A DNA stretch of 64,000 nucleotides from Fredericiella sp038205395. GTDB taxonomy: Bacteria; Chloroflexota; Anaerolineae; Caldilineales; Caldilineaceae. Below are positions 1-9,214 of this stretch, in pieces. The notes beneath the pieces were generated by a model. The model did no database searches, was not told where the DNA came from, and saw nothing but the letters and a program-made list of their open reading frames with translations. The translations under genes and the position numbers were made by a program. The stretch is taken from NCBI GenBank assembly GCA_038205395.1, contig JBBRBX010000010.1:1-64000 (forward strand), read 5' to 3'. Position 1 is the stretch's first letter; every line of letters starts with the position of its first letter.

Positions 1-1
1 G

Positions 2-250
2 CCGGAACTTGGCCTTGTCGCAGGTGCGATCTTGACCTATGTGGCTGCCGTTTTACCCCCTGTGCCAACCGCTTTCTGGGACAGAGCACCCAAACCCACC
101 CCCGGTCGCCTCCGTCGAGTCTTGGCACAAGCTGATTTTCCGAACTTACTCACTTGCGACCTGGAACTTCGTAAAAAGAACTCCGTCACCACCCATTTGC
201 CCAAAGGCATTCATGCCCATCGCCGCACCAAACGGGCCCTTGACCCCTGA
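2..250 (+). CDS. Possible C-terminal end of an upstream gene, partial
   Basis: One plus-strand frame is open from the first base of the window to a TGA at 248-250. Its first part reads as a short hydrophobic stretch and the rest is basic and polar, so it could be the tail of a membrane protein whose start lies outside the window. I recognise no family. It could equally be non-coding sequence ahead of the next gene. Confidence 0.25.
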   Translation, partial: PELGLVAGAILTYVAAVLPPVPTAFWDRAPKPTPGRLRRVLAQADFPNLLTCDLELRKKNSVTTHLPKGIHAHRRTKRALDP

Positions 251-273
251 TTTACCGGAAACTAAAGTTATTT

Positions 274-280
274 GAGGAGG
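274..280 (+). promoter_or_regulatory. Ribosome binding site that fixes the start at 287
   Basis: GAGGAGG lies six bases before the ATG at 287. It selects this ATG over the in-frame TTG at 272. Confidence 0.7.
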
Positions 281-286
281 CGTACA

Positions 287-1711
287 ATGCGTTTTCGTCT
301 ATTCCGTGTATTCGGGCCGGGAGCACTTCTGCTGCTGCTGGTCGTTGTCCTGCTGCCGCTGCCCAGTGCCGCGCAGAGCACGCCCACGGCCACACCGCCT
401 GCTGCACAGGTAACAGCCACCATAACCGCTACAGTCACGGCCACAGCTACGGCGACTGCAGCGGCTACTATCGCCGCCACCGTCACCGTTCCCGCTGCCA
501 CAATCCCAACTGCCACAGCCACAAAGACAGCCGCTGCCGCTCCCGGCCGCACGACGGTGCGCACCAGCGCCGGCACACGGCTGCGCGTGCGCAGCGGCCC
601 AGGCTCCAGCTACCCGATCATTGCTCGTCTCGCGAATGGACAGAGCGTCACGCTGTTGGGGCGCGACAGCAGCAGTAAATGGCTTTTGATCGCTGTGCCC
701 GGACAAGATGCGGCGTTTGGCTGGATATCAGCGGATTATGCCACCGTCTCCACGCCGCTGGCGCAACTGCCGGTGTCAAGCGCTGTGAGCGCCGCACCCA
801 CAGGCGAGACAGCAGCCGGCCCGTCACCCACACCGGCCACGGTAACAACCGCCCTCGCCGGCGCCCTGCCGGGCAAAATCGCCGTACCTGTCTTTGACAG
901 CGAACAGCAAATCTACAATATCTGGCTTGTAGATGCCACCGGGGCCAACTGGCGGCTGGTTGTCGCCAATGCCAGTGCCCCTGCATTGAGCGCCGATGGC
1001 ACACGGCTGGCTTACCGGCATTGGCAGCGCGATGATCGCGGTATTGTGGTGGCGGATAGTGACGGCGCCAATGCCCTGCGGCTGACCGACAAGTTGGAGG
1101 ATGTTCTACCCTCTTTCTCGCCGGATAAAAGCAAGATTGTCTTTTCGACCTACCGGCAAGGAGATCGTTTGCACCGCATTTACTACGTTTGGAGCGACGA
1201 ACAAAATCGCCGCGCCTGGGAATGGGGAGCAGGCGGGTTGTTTGGCGAGGACCCGGACTGGATGGCGGATGGGCAGATTGTCTATCACCGCAGTGGAGAG
1301 CGCGATCAACTCTGGGTGATGAATGGCGACAGCAGCAACCAGCGTGCCTTTTTCAGCCGCGCTTCCATTGGAGCCATAGCTGCTGCGCCTGACAGCAGCC
1401 GCGTCGCGTTTATGAGCGACAGCGATGACGGCAATTGGGATATTTATACAGTGGATTTGCAGGGAGACAACCTGCGCCGGCTGACCGATGACGCGGCGCA
1501 GGATGGCCTGCCAGCGTGGTCGCCCGACGGTCAATCGCTGGCCTTTGTCAGCGACCGCAGCGGGCAGTGGGCGCTGTGGGTGATGGGCAGCGACGGGCGC
1601 AACCAACGCCCGTTGGCTGTGCTGCCTGGCCCCATTGATGGCCGCGTACAGTTTGAGCCGGACTATCTGAATAACGGCTGGCTGGAGGAACAAATCGCCT
1701 GGAGTTGGTAG
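287..1711 (+). CDS. Secreted SH3b and TolB-like beta-propeller protein
   Basis: This 474-residue protein opens with a signal peptide (Arg-rich start, Leu/Val core, ending about residue 31 at SAAQ). An Ala/Thr-rich low-complexity spacer follows to about residue 90. Residues 93-160 match a bacterial SH3 domain of the kind that binds cell wall, with the LRVRSGPG motif. From about 195 to the end there are WD40-like PD40/TolB propeller blades, seen as repeated motifs such as LSADGTRLAY, FSPDKSKIVF and WSPDGQSLAFVSDRSG. It probably acts outside the membrane as a wall-anchored propeller. No enzymatic residues are evident. The start is chosen for its strong ribosome binding site. Confidence 0.85.
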   Translation: MRFRLFRVFGPGALLLLLVVVLLPLPSAAQSTPTATPPAAQVTATITATVTATATATAAATIAATVTVPAATIPTATATKTAAAAPGRTTVRTSAGTRLRVRSGPGSSYPIIARLANGQSVTLLGRDSSSKWLLIAVPGQDAAFGWISADYATVSTPLAQLPVSSAVSAAPTGETAAGPSPTPATVTTALAGALPGKIAVPVFDSEQQIYNIWLVDATGANWRLVVANASAPALSADGTRLAYRHWQRDDRGIVVADSDGANALRLTDKLEDVLPSFSPDKSKIVFSTYRQGDRLHRIYYVWSDEQNRRAWEWGAGGLFGEDPDWMADGQIVYHRSGERDQLWVMNGDSSNQRAFFSRASIGAIAAAPDSSRVAFMSDSDDGNWDIYTVDLQGDNLRRLTDDAAQDGLPAWSPDGQSLAFVSDRSGQWALWVMGSDGRNQRPLAVLPGPIDGRVQFEPDYLNNGWLEEQIAWSW

Positions 1712-1959
1712 TGGAGTAGGCTTCGAAATGAAACTTGCCGGGAAGCGGCGGCGTGCTGTAAGCAAGCAGTGTATGCGCAGCCGCTTTTCGGCAAGCAGAT
1801 AGCAAGAAATCAGGCTTCATGCAGAATTGCTGGACACCAATCCGGTGAGAAAGAACGACCTACGCAGGGGCAAAGCAAAGTAGAAAAAGGGGAACCGGGC
1901 ACTGCAAGCTGCGAAGTGGGCAATGATGTAGTCCTGTTCGCAGCGCCCGGCTGGAGTAT
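1712..1959. other. Convergent intergenic region with an imperfect hairpin
   Basis: This 248-base gap separates two convergent genes. It holds an imperfect stem-loop at 1737-1792 (GCCG and AAGCGGC pair with GCCGCTT and CGGC across a two-by-two internal loop). There is no U-run, so termination is uncertain. I see no gene. Confidence 0.4.
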
Positions 1960-2391
1960 TTAACCCGGCTGTTCACGCAGCTCGAGTAAGCCCCCTTTAC
2001 CAAAGAGAGAACGGCCGCGTGCGGTTTCAGCCGCCGGACGCACCGACTCACGCGCAACATCCATCAGCAGGCTCTTCAACACTTCAAAAGGCACTGCACC
2101 GGTCTTTTTGCGCACTTCCGACACGGTTTCCACCCACACCGCCTCATTACGGGCTGCATCCAGAAAATCGTGCCCGTTCCAAGTCAGACGCATTTCAATC
2201 CACTTGAGCCGATGTTCTACGCTGTAGGCGGAAATCCCCTCAATCAATCCAGCTTCGTTTAACAACCGCATATGCTCGGTAATGCTTTCACCTGAATAGC
2301 CCCCGATGCGGATCAGCGAGCTATCCAACGGACGATCGCTGGCTTCCACGGCCAGCATGATTTTGCGCACCAAATCCATATCTCTTTTCAT
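1960..2391 (-). CDS. DUF2513 family protein
   Basis: The 143-residue product matches the DUF2513 family from its first residues (MKRDMDLVR), a family of small proteins often found near mobile or phage genes. The N-terminal half reads as a winged-helix-like fold with a helix-turn-helix rhythm around residues 25-55; the rest is charged helix. Function is unknown; a DNA-binding role is inferred only from the fold pattern. I chose the ATG at 2391 because the family begins there. An in-frame TTG at 2409 would add six residues. The gene stands alone and converges on the propeller gene. Confidence 0.8.
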   Translation of the reverse strand: MKRDMDLVRKIMLAVEASDRPLDSSLIRIGGYSGESITEHMRLLNEAGLIEGISAYSVEHRLKWIEMRLTWNGHDFLDAARNEAVWVETVSEVRKKTGAVPFEVLKSLLMDVARESVRPAAETARGRSLFGKGGLLELREQPG

Positions 2392-2409
2392 CGCTGTCGT
2401 CCCATTCAA

Positions 2410-2723
2410 ACCTCAATTCCCTCGGCGCCCAATGCCAAGGGCCGGTGCGCATCTTCCAACCGGTAGCTGCCTTGTTATGATAATAGCAAGAAGGGCTGCG
2501 CTGTGCTCCTCAAGCTGAACCGACTACTATTGAACACTGTTTTTTGGCTTTCGTCCAGCGGAAAAAGCCAAAATCAGGTGAAAAACTGTTGACAAATTGC
2601 TTACAATTTCAAATTGATGACTTTTTTTGCAAGCTTCTTTATTATAACAAGCTTTTGCCCAAATGCATTGTCTGCAATTAAAGATCGTTCGCTTTAACTG
2701 CCTTCATCACCACAATTCTATAA
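2410..2723. other. AT-rich intergenic region
   Basis: This 314-base gap lies between two leftward genes and is clearly more AT-rich than its surroundings. It contains a possible extended -10 (TGCTATTAT on the minus strand, 2480-2488) for the DUF2513 gene. An AAGCTT pair separated by an AT-rich loop (about 2633-2655) could form a weak hairpin after the glycerate kinase gene. I see no gene. Confidence 0.4.
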
Positions 2724-4094
2724 CTACAACTCTACGAGTACAACGATAAGATCATTCACATTCGTTTGCGTCGGGCCGCTGCGCAGCAAATCACCGCTCG
2801 CCTGCAAAAAAGGATAGGCATCATGGCAGCGCAGTGCGTCTGCTGCACTCCGTCCTAACGCAACCCCGCGCCGCACGGTTCCACCATCCACCATTGCACC
2901 GGCGCTGTCGGTAGGGCCATCGCTGCCGTCGGTCGCCAAAGCCGCCAGCGTGACGCCGGCAACGCCCTGCAGCACCAGTGCCGCCGCTAATCCCAACTCC
3001 TGATTGCGCCCGCCTGTGCCCACGCGGGCGCTTGTGGACAAGGTGACGGTCGTCTCGCCACCCAAAACCAGACAGGCTGGAGGCGGCAGCGGCCCGCTGC
3101 CGGCAAGAATTTCCTTGGCCAATGCGGCGGCGACCAGCGCCACCTGGCTGGCCTCACCTTCAATAAAGGTGGAGAGCAGCAGACTGTTGTAGCCAAGCGC
3201 CTCCGCCTGGCGGACAGCGGCCTGGGCCGCCACCCGGTTGTCGCCGACAACAATGACGTGGCTGCGGGCAAACGCGCTGTCGCCGACTTTGGGGGTGTCG
3301 GGAAGGCTGCCGGCGACGCCCGCCCGCAGCCGCGTCAGCACCGCTTGCGGCAGGCGCGCCGGCAAATCGTACTTCTCCACAATTGCCCAGGCATCAAACC
3401 AGGTTGTCGTATCCGCAACGGTTGGCCCACTGGCAATTACATCCAGTGGACTGCCTACCACATCGCTGAGCACCAGCGTAACCAGACGCGCAGGCGCAGC
3501 CGCCTGCGCCAACTGGCCGCCTTTCAGCAAGCTCATATGTTTGCGCAGACAGTTGATTTCATTGATGGTAGCGCCGCAGGCCAGCAGGGCCGCAGTCATC
3601 GCTTGCAGATCTGCCAAATCAATGCGGGCTGTGGCCTCCAGCAGCGCCGAACCGCCGCCCGACAACAAGACAATTACCAGGTCATGCGCATTTGCCTGCT
3701 GCGCCAGCGCCAGAACGCGTTTGCCGGCCGCCAACCCCGCCTCTGTCGGTGCAGGATGGCCGGCCTCAGCCAGTTCGATCCGCTTTGTCGGGCCGCCGTG
3801 CCCCTCTTTGACCACAACCAGCCCGGCGCTGATGCGGCTGCCTAACAGATCCTCCACCGCTTGCGCCATCGGCGCGCCGGCCTTGCCGGCGCCGACGACA
3901 AAAATACGCTCGCAGCCGGCCAGATCGATTGTTTGATCGCCCACCAGCAGCCGATCGCCGCGGCGGCGCAGCTGCGCCTTCACCGCCTGGTCGGGCCGCA
4001 CAGCCGCCAGCGCCGCCTCTAGAATCGCCAGCATTCGTCCACGCACTGCCGGCGCATTATGCAAAACTTCTGCTTCAAACATCCCTCGCCCCAT
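2724..4094 (-). CDS. Glycerate 2-kinase (DUF4147/MOFRL type)
   Basis: The 456-residue protein matches type-2 glycerate kinases, which phosphorylate D-glycerate to 2-phosphoglycerate with ATP. The N-terminal DUF4147 domain (about residues 15-250) contains the motif VVGAGKAGAPMA and the Gly/Ser-rich LLSGGGSALL loop. The C-terminal MOFRL domain (about 340-450) contains CLVLGGETTVTL and LATDGSDGPTDSAGA. Length is normal. Two in-frame ATGs (4094 and 4082) are possible starts, neither with a strong ribosome binding site. It is divergent from glycogen synthase, with about 90 bases between for both promoters. It would feed serine or glyoxylate-derived glycerate into lower glycolysis. Confidence 0.9.
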   Translation of the reverse strand: MGRGMFEAEVLHNAPAVRGRMLAILEAALAAVRPDQAVKAQLRRRGDRLLVGDQTIDLAGCERIFVVGAGKAGAPMAQAVEDLLGSRISAGLVVVKEGHGGPTKRIELAEAGHPAPTEAGLAAGKRVLALAQQANAHDLVIVLLSGGGSALLEATARIDLADLQAMTAALLACGATINEINCLRKHMSLLKGGQLAQAAAPARLVTLVLSDVVGSPLDVIASGPTVADTTTWFDAWAIVEKYDLPARLPQAVLTRLRAGVAGSLPDTPKVGDSAFARSHVIVVGDNRVAAQAAVRQAEALGYNSLLLSTFIEGEASQVALVAAALAKEILAGSGPLPPPACLVLGGETTVTLSTSARVGTGGRNQELGLAAALVLQGVAGVTLAALATDGSDGPTDSAGAMVDGGTVRRGVALGRSAADALRCHDAYPFLQASGDLLRSGPTQTNVNDLIVVLVEL

Positions 4095-4182
4095 CCAATT
4101 TTGTTGTCATCTATGATACTATATTTCTACTGCTCTCATCTATCGCTCTTCTCTCAAAAACTTCCCAAAAGGAGCCATGCGC

Positions 4183-5649
4183 ATGAAATCGCTCAAGATT
4201 GTCATGATTTCCTCCGAAGTCGTGCCCTATGCCAAGACCGGCGGGCTGGCTGACGTGGTGGGTGCGCTGCCGCAGGTCCTGCGCCGTCTTGGCCACGAGG
4301 TGATTGTAGTCATGCCGCGCTACGGCAGTATCGACGCACGCAAGTATGGCTTGCGCCGCCAATGGGATTCGATGGGCGTCTGGATGGGTAATACGCAGGA
4401 GTGGTGTGCGGTAGATACTGCCGATAACGAGGGCGTGCCCACCTATTTTATTGAGTCCAACAAATATTTTGAGCGTCCGGGGCTGTACCACGACGAAAAC
4501 TACAACGACTACCAGGACAACCCGCTGCGATTTGGCTTTCTGACCCGCGCCGGCCTGCAGTTGTGTCAAGATTTGGGCTTTGCCCCCGACATCGTACACG
4601 TGCACGACTGGCAGACGGCGCTGGCCTGTGCCTATCTCAAACTCTGGCACTGGAATGATCCACTGCTGGGCCACGCCGCCAGCGTACTCACCATCCACAA
4701 TATTGCTTATCAGGGCAAGTACAGCGCCTATTTCTTTGACTATTTAGGGCTGCAGTGGGGCAATTTTACGCCGGATAAGTTTGAGGACTACGGCGCCATC
4801 AACTTCCTCAAAGGGGGCATTGTCTATGCCGATATAGTCAACACGGTCAGCCCTACCTATGCCGCCGAAACGCGCACCCCAGCACTTGGCTACGGCCTGG
4901 CGCCCTATCTCAGTGACAAAGGCGATCGCTATGTCGGCATCCTCAACGGCATTGACTACACACAGTGGAACCCGGAGATTGATCCGCTGATACCCGACCG
5001 CTACGGGCCGGGGTTGGAGGGCAAGGCAGCCTCCAAACGCGCCCTGCAAGCGCGTTTTGGTCTGGAGCAAAACCCCCATGTTCCCATTATTGGCGTCGTC
5101 AGCCGCCTGGTCGCACAAAAGGGGCTGGATCTGCTGGCGGGAGCCATTGAACGGATCGTTGCCGATATGGCCGTGCAGTTTGTGATTTTGGGATCAGGCG
5201 ACAAAGGCTTGGAGAGTTTCTACGCCGGGTTGCCTGCTCGCTTTGCGGGCCGCATCGGCGCGTTTATTGGTTACAACAATGAAATTGCGCATTGGATTGA
5301 AGCCGGATCGGACTTCTTTATCATGCCGTCGATCTATGAGCCGTGTGGCCTCAACCAGATGTATTCGTTAAAGTACGGCACACTGCCCATCGTGCGCGCC
5401 ACCGGCGGGCTGGACGACACTGTGCAGCAGTATGACGAGGCAACCGGATCGGGAACGGGCTTCAAATTCTGGGAGCCAAACCCCAGCGCCATCTACTTTA
5501 CGGTCGGCTGGGCTGTCAGCACCTACTATGACCGCCCGCAGCACATACAGCAAATGATCCAAGCCGCCATGGCGCTGGATTATTCGTGGGAGAAGAGCGC
5601 GCACGAGTATGAGGCGCTATACGCGCGGGCGATTGCGGTGCGTAGGTGA
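4183..5649 (+). CDS. glgA: Glycogen synthase (ADP-glucose type, GT5)
   Basis: The 488-residue protein is a GT5 glycogen/starch synthase that adds glucose from ADP-glucose to alpha-1,4-glucan. The nucleotide-sugar motif KTGGLADV is at residues 18-25. The C-terminal domain carries the conserved stretch PCGLNQMYSLKYGTLPIV followed by TGGLDDTV. Length is typical. GGAG at 4171-4174 is eight bases before the ATG at 4183 but only two before the ATG at 4177, so 4183 is preferred. No other glycogen gene is in the window; with the polyphosphate glucokinase it points to storage-carbohydrate metabolism. Confidence 0.95.
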   Translation: MKSLKIVMISSEVVPYAKTGGLADVVGALPQVLRRLGHEVIVVMPRYGSIDARKYGLRRQWDSMGVWMGNTQEWCAVDTADNEGVPTYFIESNKYFERPGLYHDENYNDYQDNPLRFGFLTRAGLQLCQDLGFAPDIVHVHDWQTALACAYLKLWHWNDPLLGHAASVLTIHNIAYQGKYSAYFFDYLGLQWGNFTPDKFEDYGAINFLKGGIVYADIVNTVSPTYAAETRTPALGYGLAPYLSDKGDRYVGILNGIDYTQWNPEIDPLIPDRYGPGLEGKAASKRALQARFGLEQNPHVPIIGVVSRLVAQKGLDLLAGAIERIVADMAVQFVILGSGDKGLESFYAGLPARFAGRIGAFIGYNNEIAHWIEAGSDFFIMPSIYEPCGLNQMYSLKYGTLPIVRATGGLDDTVQQYDEATGSGTGFKFWEPNPSAIYFTVGWAVSTYYDRPQHIQQMIQAAMALDYSWEKSAHEYEALYARAIAVRR

Positions 5650-5669
5650 AATTCCAAGCCACCGGCTGC

Positions 5670-6623
5670 CTAGGTATAGTTGGCCAAGATCGCCTGTGCC
5701 TGGCTGCGCATCAACTCGACCAGTTCTGCCGGCTCCTCCACGGTCACCAATGGACCATAGGAGAGAGCCACGCTGGAGGCCCAGATCAAGTCAGGCGACG
5801 AGTAGGTGACCAGAACCGAGCCGTCAGGCTGCTCCGCAAAGTTCTGCCAGTAAGAGCGGTTGTGACATGCAATATCGGCCCCATAGGGGTGGAAGCGCAG
5901 GCGCACATGAATGCCGCTGTGCGCCTGCTGCTCAAAGGCGATGACGGGCTGCACGTCGAAGTCGGCGGGAATCGTATAGCTTCCCTCAGCCAAAGTGACG
6001 CCCATCATACGGTCGATGCGGAAGGAGCGAACCTCGCTGCGCAGGTGGCAGTGGCCGACTGCATACCACCAGCCGAAGCCATGCACTAAAGCATAGACGT
6101 CAAAGCCGCGCTCGCTGGGGCCGGCGCGGCCGCGACCGCGATAGACCAACTGCACATGCTGCCGGCGGCGCAATGCAGTGCGCAAGGTCTCCAGGTGTGA
6201 AGCCAACGGCCCAGGCGCCGCGCGGTTCATCCCCATGACGATCAGCGACTGCGAGGCCCATTCCACTTCACGCCGCTGCTCCTCGGGCAGCACGTTGTCC
6301 AGCTTCGCCAGTGCACCCTGGGCGGCTTCCGCATAGAGTGGCCCCCACAGTTCACCCACTAGCCTTGCCCCCAGGGCGACTGAGACCGCCTCAGCGGGCG
6401 TGAAGACCAGCGCCTGCATCTTATAGCCGCGCACCAGCGAGAAGCCGCCGGCAGGCCCTCGCTCCGAATAGATGGGAATGCCCATTTCCTCCAACATCCC
6501 CATATAGCGGTGCAGCGAGCGCACCGACACGCCCAACGCATCAGCCAGTTCGCCGGCCTTTTGATTAGGCCGGCGCTGGAGCAGCATGATCAACGTAATC
6601 AGACGTGTAGCGGTATTGGACAT
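5670..6623 (-). CDS. WYL-domain transcriptional regulator (YafY-like)
   Basis: The 317-residue protein has an N-terminal winged helix-turn-helix (residues 1-60, with LADALGVSVRSLHRYMGMLE as the recognition region) and a GGFSL turn. A WYL ligand-sensing domain follows at about 145-220 (YRGRG, YALVHGFGWWYAVGHC, RSFRIDRM), then a C-terminal WCX extension. WYL regulators sense nucleotides or other small ligands. It lies 46 bases after the GyrI-like gene on the same strand, so the two are probably co-transcribed. It may regulate the divergent promoter region at 7160-7349. Confidence 0.85.
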   Translation of the reverse strand: MSNTATRLITLIMLLQRRPNQKAGELADALGVSVRSLHRYMGMLEEMGIPIYSERGPAGGFSLVRGYKMQALVFTPAEAVSVALGARLVGELWGPLYAEAAQGALAKLDNVLPEEQRREVEWASQSLIVMGMNRAAPGPLASHLETLRTALRRRQHVQLVYRGRGRAGPSERGFDVYALVHGFGWWYAVGHCHLRSEVRSFRIDRMMGVTLAEGSYTIPADFDVQPVIAFEQQAHSGIHVRLRFHPYGADIACHNRSYWQNFAEQPDGSVLVTYSSPDLIWASSVALSYGPLVTVEEPAELVELMRSQAQAILANYT

Positions 6624-6669
6624 TGCGTAACCAAGCTGAGTGGTCTCAGGCCTCTACTGGGAATGCCCC

Positions 6670-7155
6670 CTACAGCTTCTCCACCGGAATGCAGATGTAC
6701 AGGATCGAGTCCGGCTGCGACGGGTCAAAACGCTCGTCATACAGCTCGTAATCAATATTACCCTGGCGACGGTAGCCGGCATCGGCGATCAGATGTTCCC
6801 CCGCCACATAATAAGCATCCTGAATGGTGGACAGTGTGGCGGGAATCATGGCGTAGACGCCGCCCGGCGCCTCCCAGCGCTCCATATCTGCCGGCACAGG
6901 CGCATCCGGCTCTACTTCAACGGCGGCCATATAGTAACACTTGCCTGTGCTCATATCCATATCGCGGCAGATGCCATACGAAACAACAGGATTGATCGAC
7001 TTCTCAACACTCTCCATGCGCGGACCAAACTTCTCCCACAATCGTGGGAGCTCAGGGTCGCCGGCAGGACCATGATAGACCATGCCCACCGCAGTAAAGG
7101 CCGGGCGTTCCACAATCTGCAGTTCCCATGTTTTCGCTGTATCCTGCGTATTCAT
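6670..7155 (-). CDS. GyrI-like effector-binding domain protein
   Basis: The 161-residue protein matches the GyrI-like/AraC effector-binding fold used to bind small hydrophobic molecules. It has the usual N-terminal VERPAFTAVGM strand, a central segment, and a C-terminal YELYDERFD and SILYICIPVEK. It has no DNA-binding domain. The ATG at 7155 has GGAG eight bases upstream, so the longer form starting at 7215 is rejected. It precedes the WYL regulator gene and is divergent from the aldo/keto reductase gene, suggesting a small-molecule response unit; the ligand cannot be told. Confidence 0.8.
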   Translation of the reverse strand: MNTQDTAKTWELQIVERPAFTAVGMVYHGPAGDPELPRLWEKFGPRMESVEKSINPVVSYGICRDMDMSTGKCYYMAAVEVEPDAPVPADMERWEAPGGVYAMIPATLSTIQDAYYVAGEHLIADAGYRRQGNIDYELYDERFDPSQPDSILYICIPVEKL

Positions 7156-7262
7156 TTGTGTATCTCCATTTACTTGAACTGTTGTTATTGTGCAAGATGT
7201 TAGTCTGTACTGCACTTCCAGTGTACCGCAATTTGCTGCCAGATCCTGACATATATACGATT

Positions 7263-7309
7263 CACGCTACAGCAGCGTGTCATTTACAATCGCAATTGTA
7301 CAATCGCAA
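7263..7309. promoter_or_regulatory. Divergent control region: palindrome and tandem direct repeat
   Basis: CACGCT and AGCGTG (7263-7268 and 7274-7279) form a perfect dyad with a five-base spacer. Just beyond, TACAATCGCAA occurs twice (7285-7295 and 7299-7309), and the junction makes the palindrome ATTGTACAAT at 7295-7304. The cluster lies between the GyrI-like and aldo/keto reductase genes and is likely an operator region. Confidence 0.45.
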
Positions 7310-7349
7310 CCAACTGACCCGGATAGTCCAAACAAGTGAGGTGGAAACC

Positions 7350-8315
7350 ATGTTATACAATCCCATTCCGCATACGACACTGACGCCTTCCCTCTTGTGC
7401 ATGGGCACCACCATGATCGGCAGCGTCAATGACAAGCCGGCCTCGTTTGCCCTGCTCGATGCTTTTTTGGAAGCAGGCGGCACATTTATCGACACGGCCC
7501 AGGTCTATTCCGACTGGCTGCCGGGCGAGCGCAGCGTCAGCGAGAAGATGATCGGAAAATGGCTGCAACACAGCGACAAACGTAGGCAAATTGTGCTGGC
7601 GACCAAAGGCGGCCATCCAAAACTTGATACAATGCACGTAGGCCGTCTGGCGCGTGCTGAAATTGTGGGCGATCTGGAAGCCAGTCTGCGCAATCTGCAG
7701 ACCGATGTAATTGACCTCTACTGGCTGCACCGCGATGATGCGCAGCGACCGGTGGCAGACATTCTAGAGACGCTGGAAAGCCTGGTGCGGGCGGGCAAAA
7801 TTCGCTACTACGGCTGCTCCAACTGGCAGGTAGGTCGTATCGCCGAAGCGCAGGCCTATGCCCGCAGCCAAGGCTGGAGCGGCTTTGTGGCTGACCAGAT
7901 GATGTGGAGCTTAGCAGCGGTGGATGCAAAGAGGCTGCCCGACCCAACGGCGGCAGCCATGGACAGCGATCTCCGCCAGTTTCATCTGGCCGGCGGCATG
8001 GCGGCTGTACCTTACTCGGCGCAGGCCAACGGCTACTTCCAGCGGTTAGCCGCCGGCACGGTGGACAGCATGAACCAAGACCAACAGCGGCTGTATGGCA
8101 GTCCCACCAACAGGGAGCGGCTGGAGCGCATCCGCAGCCTGAGCACCGAAACCGGACTGTCGATCACGGCCATTGTTTTAGGCTATCTCATGGCGCAGCC
8201 TTTTCCCACCTTCCCCATCTTTGCCTGCCGCACGCAGGAACAGCTCAATGACACACTTCAGGCTGCCGACGTACTGCTGACCCAGGAGCAGGTCGCTTAT
8301 CTAGAGCGCGACTGA
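7350..8315 (+). CDS. Aldo/keto reductase
   Basis: The 321-residue NADPH-dependent oxidoreductase of the aldo/keto reductase superfamily has the expected catalytic elements: Asp and Tyr in FIDTAQVYSDW, Lys in LATKGG and His in YWLHRDD. The C-terminal cofactor region is present (AIVLGYLMAQPFPTFPIFACRTQEQL). The ATG at 7350 has GAGGTGG six bases upstream, and homologues begin near here, so the longer open frame from 7128 is rejected. Substrate unknown. Its last 19 bases overlap the end of the convergent BrkB gene. Confidence 0.9.
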   Translation: MLYNPIPHTTLTPSLLCMGTTMIGSVNDKPASFALLDAFLEAGGTFIDTAQVYSDWLPGERSVSEKMIGKWLQHSDKRRQIVLATKGGHPKLDTMHVGRLARAEIVGDLEASLRNLQTDVIDLYWLHRDDAQRPVADILETLESLVRAGKIRYYGCSNWQVGRIAEAQAYARSQGWSGFVADQMMWSLAAVDAKRLPDPTAAAMDSDLRQFHLAGGMAAVPYSAQANGYFQRLAAGTVDSMNQDQQRLYGSPTNRERLERIRSLSTETGLSITAIVLGYLMAQPFPTFPIFACRTQEQLNDTLQAADVLLTQEQVAYLERD

Positions 8316-9214
8316 GCATCCATCTTTTGCGCCGGATTGCGTTCAGCCGCAGAAATCGGTTTATCGGTGCGCATGGCATCTACGTCGGGGCGGATGCCAG
8401 AGCCATAGCGGCTGGCATAGACTTGGGTGAATTCGGCGCCCATAAACAGGATTTGCGCGGAGTAGAAAACCCACAGCAAGAAGATCATGACTGAACCCAC
8501 TGCGCCATAGGTTGAGCCGGCGTTGGCGAGATAGAATCCCAGTAGAAAATTGCCGACGGTGAAAAGCAGCGCCGTTACAGCGGCGCCCAGCCAGACGTCA
8601 CGCCAGGCAATTTCAGCGTCGGGCAGGACCTTGTAGACCGCCGCAAACAGCAGGGTAATTACGGCCAAAGAGACCAAGAAATTGACGATCTGCCAGACCC
8701 AACCGGCCCCCGGCAAGATGCCCTGGCCCCACTGCAAGAAAGCGGTCAGTAGTGTGCTCAAAAACAGTGAAGCCAAGAGCAGAAAGGCGATCCCCAATAC
8801 CATCAAAAACGACAGCAGGCGGCTGCGAATCGTGGCCCATATGCCGGCGCCTGGCTTTCGTTCCACATTCCAAATCTTGTTCAGCGAGTTCTGCAACTGG
8901 GCAAATACGTTCGTAGAACCCCAAAGCAACGTCGCAAAGCTGATCACACCGGCGACACTGGCAAACGTGGGTTGGTTGGCGTTCTTGAGCGCCATCTCTA
9001 AGAATTGCGCGCCTTGCACGCCAATTGTTGTCCGCAACTGCGCCAACAGTTGGTTCTGCGCAGTCTGCTGGCCCAAAAAGAGACCGGCCACGATCACCAC
9101 AAGCACAAGCAGCGGTGCGATTGACACGGCTGTATAGTAAGAGAGCGCCGCTGCGAGCAGTGACGCTTCATCATCATTCCATTGCTGCCAGATCGCTTTC
9201 AGCGTTTTCCACAT
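8297..9214 (-). CDS. YihY/BrkB family inner-membrane protein
   Basis: The 305-residue protein has the family N-terminus (DEASLLAAALSYYTAVSIAPLLVLVV) and about six hydrophobic membrane segments. The conserved VLPDAEIAWRDVWLGA loop and TYGAVGSVMIFLLWVFYSAQILFMGAEFT close the core. The tail (about 275-305) is polar. The family is sometimes misnamed RNase BN; its actual function is not settled. AGGAGG lies upstream of the ATG. Its end overlaps that of the convergent aldo/keto reductase gene. Confidence 0.9.
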   Translation of the reverse strand: MWKTLKAIWQQWNDDEASLLAAALSYYTAVSIAPLLVLVVIVAGLFLGQQTAQNQLLAQLRTTIGVQGAQFLEMALKNANQPTFASVAGVISFATLLWGSTNVFAQLQNSLNKIWNVERKPGAGIWATIRSRLLSFLMVLGIAFLLLASLFLSTLLTAFLQWGQGILPGAGWVWQIVNFLVSLAVITLLFAAVYKVLPDAEIAWRDVWLGAAVTALLFTVGNFLLGFYLANAGSTYGAVGSVMIFLLWVFYSAQILFMGAEFTQVYASRYGSGIRPDVDAMRTDKPISAAERNPAQKMDAQSRSR

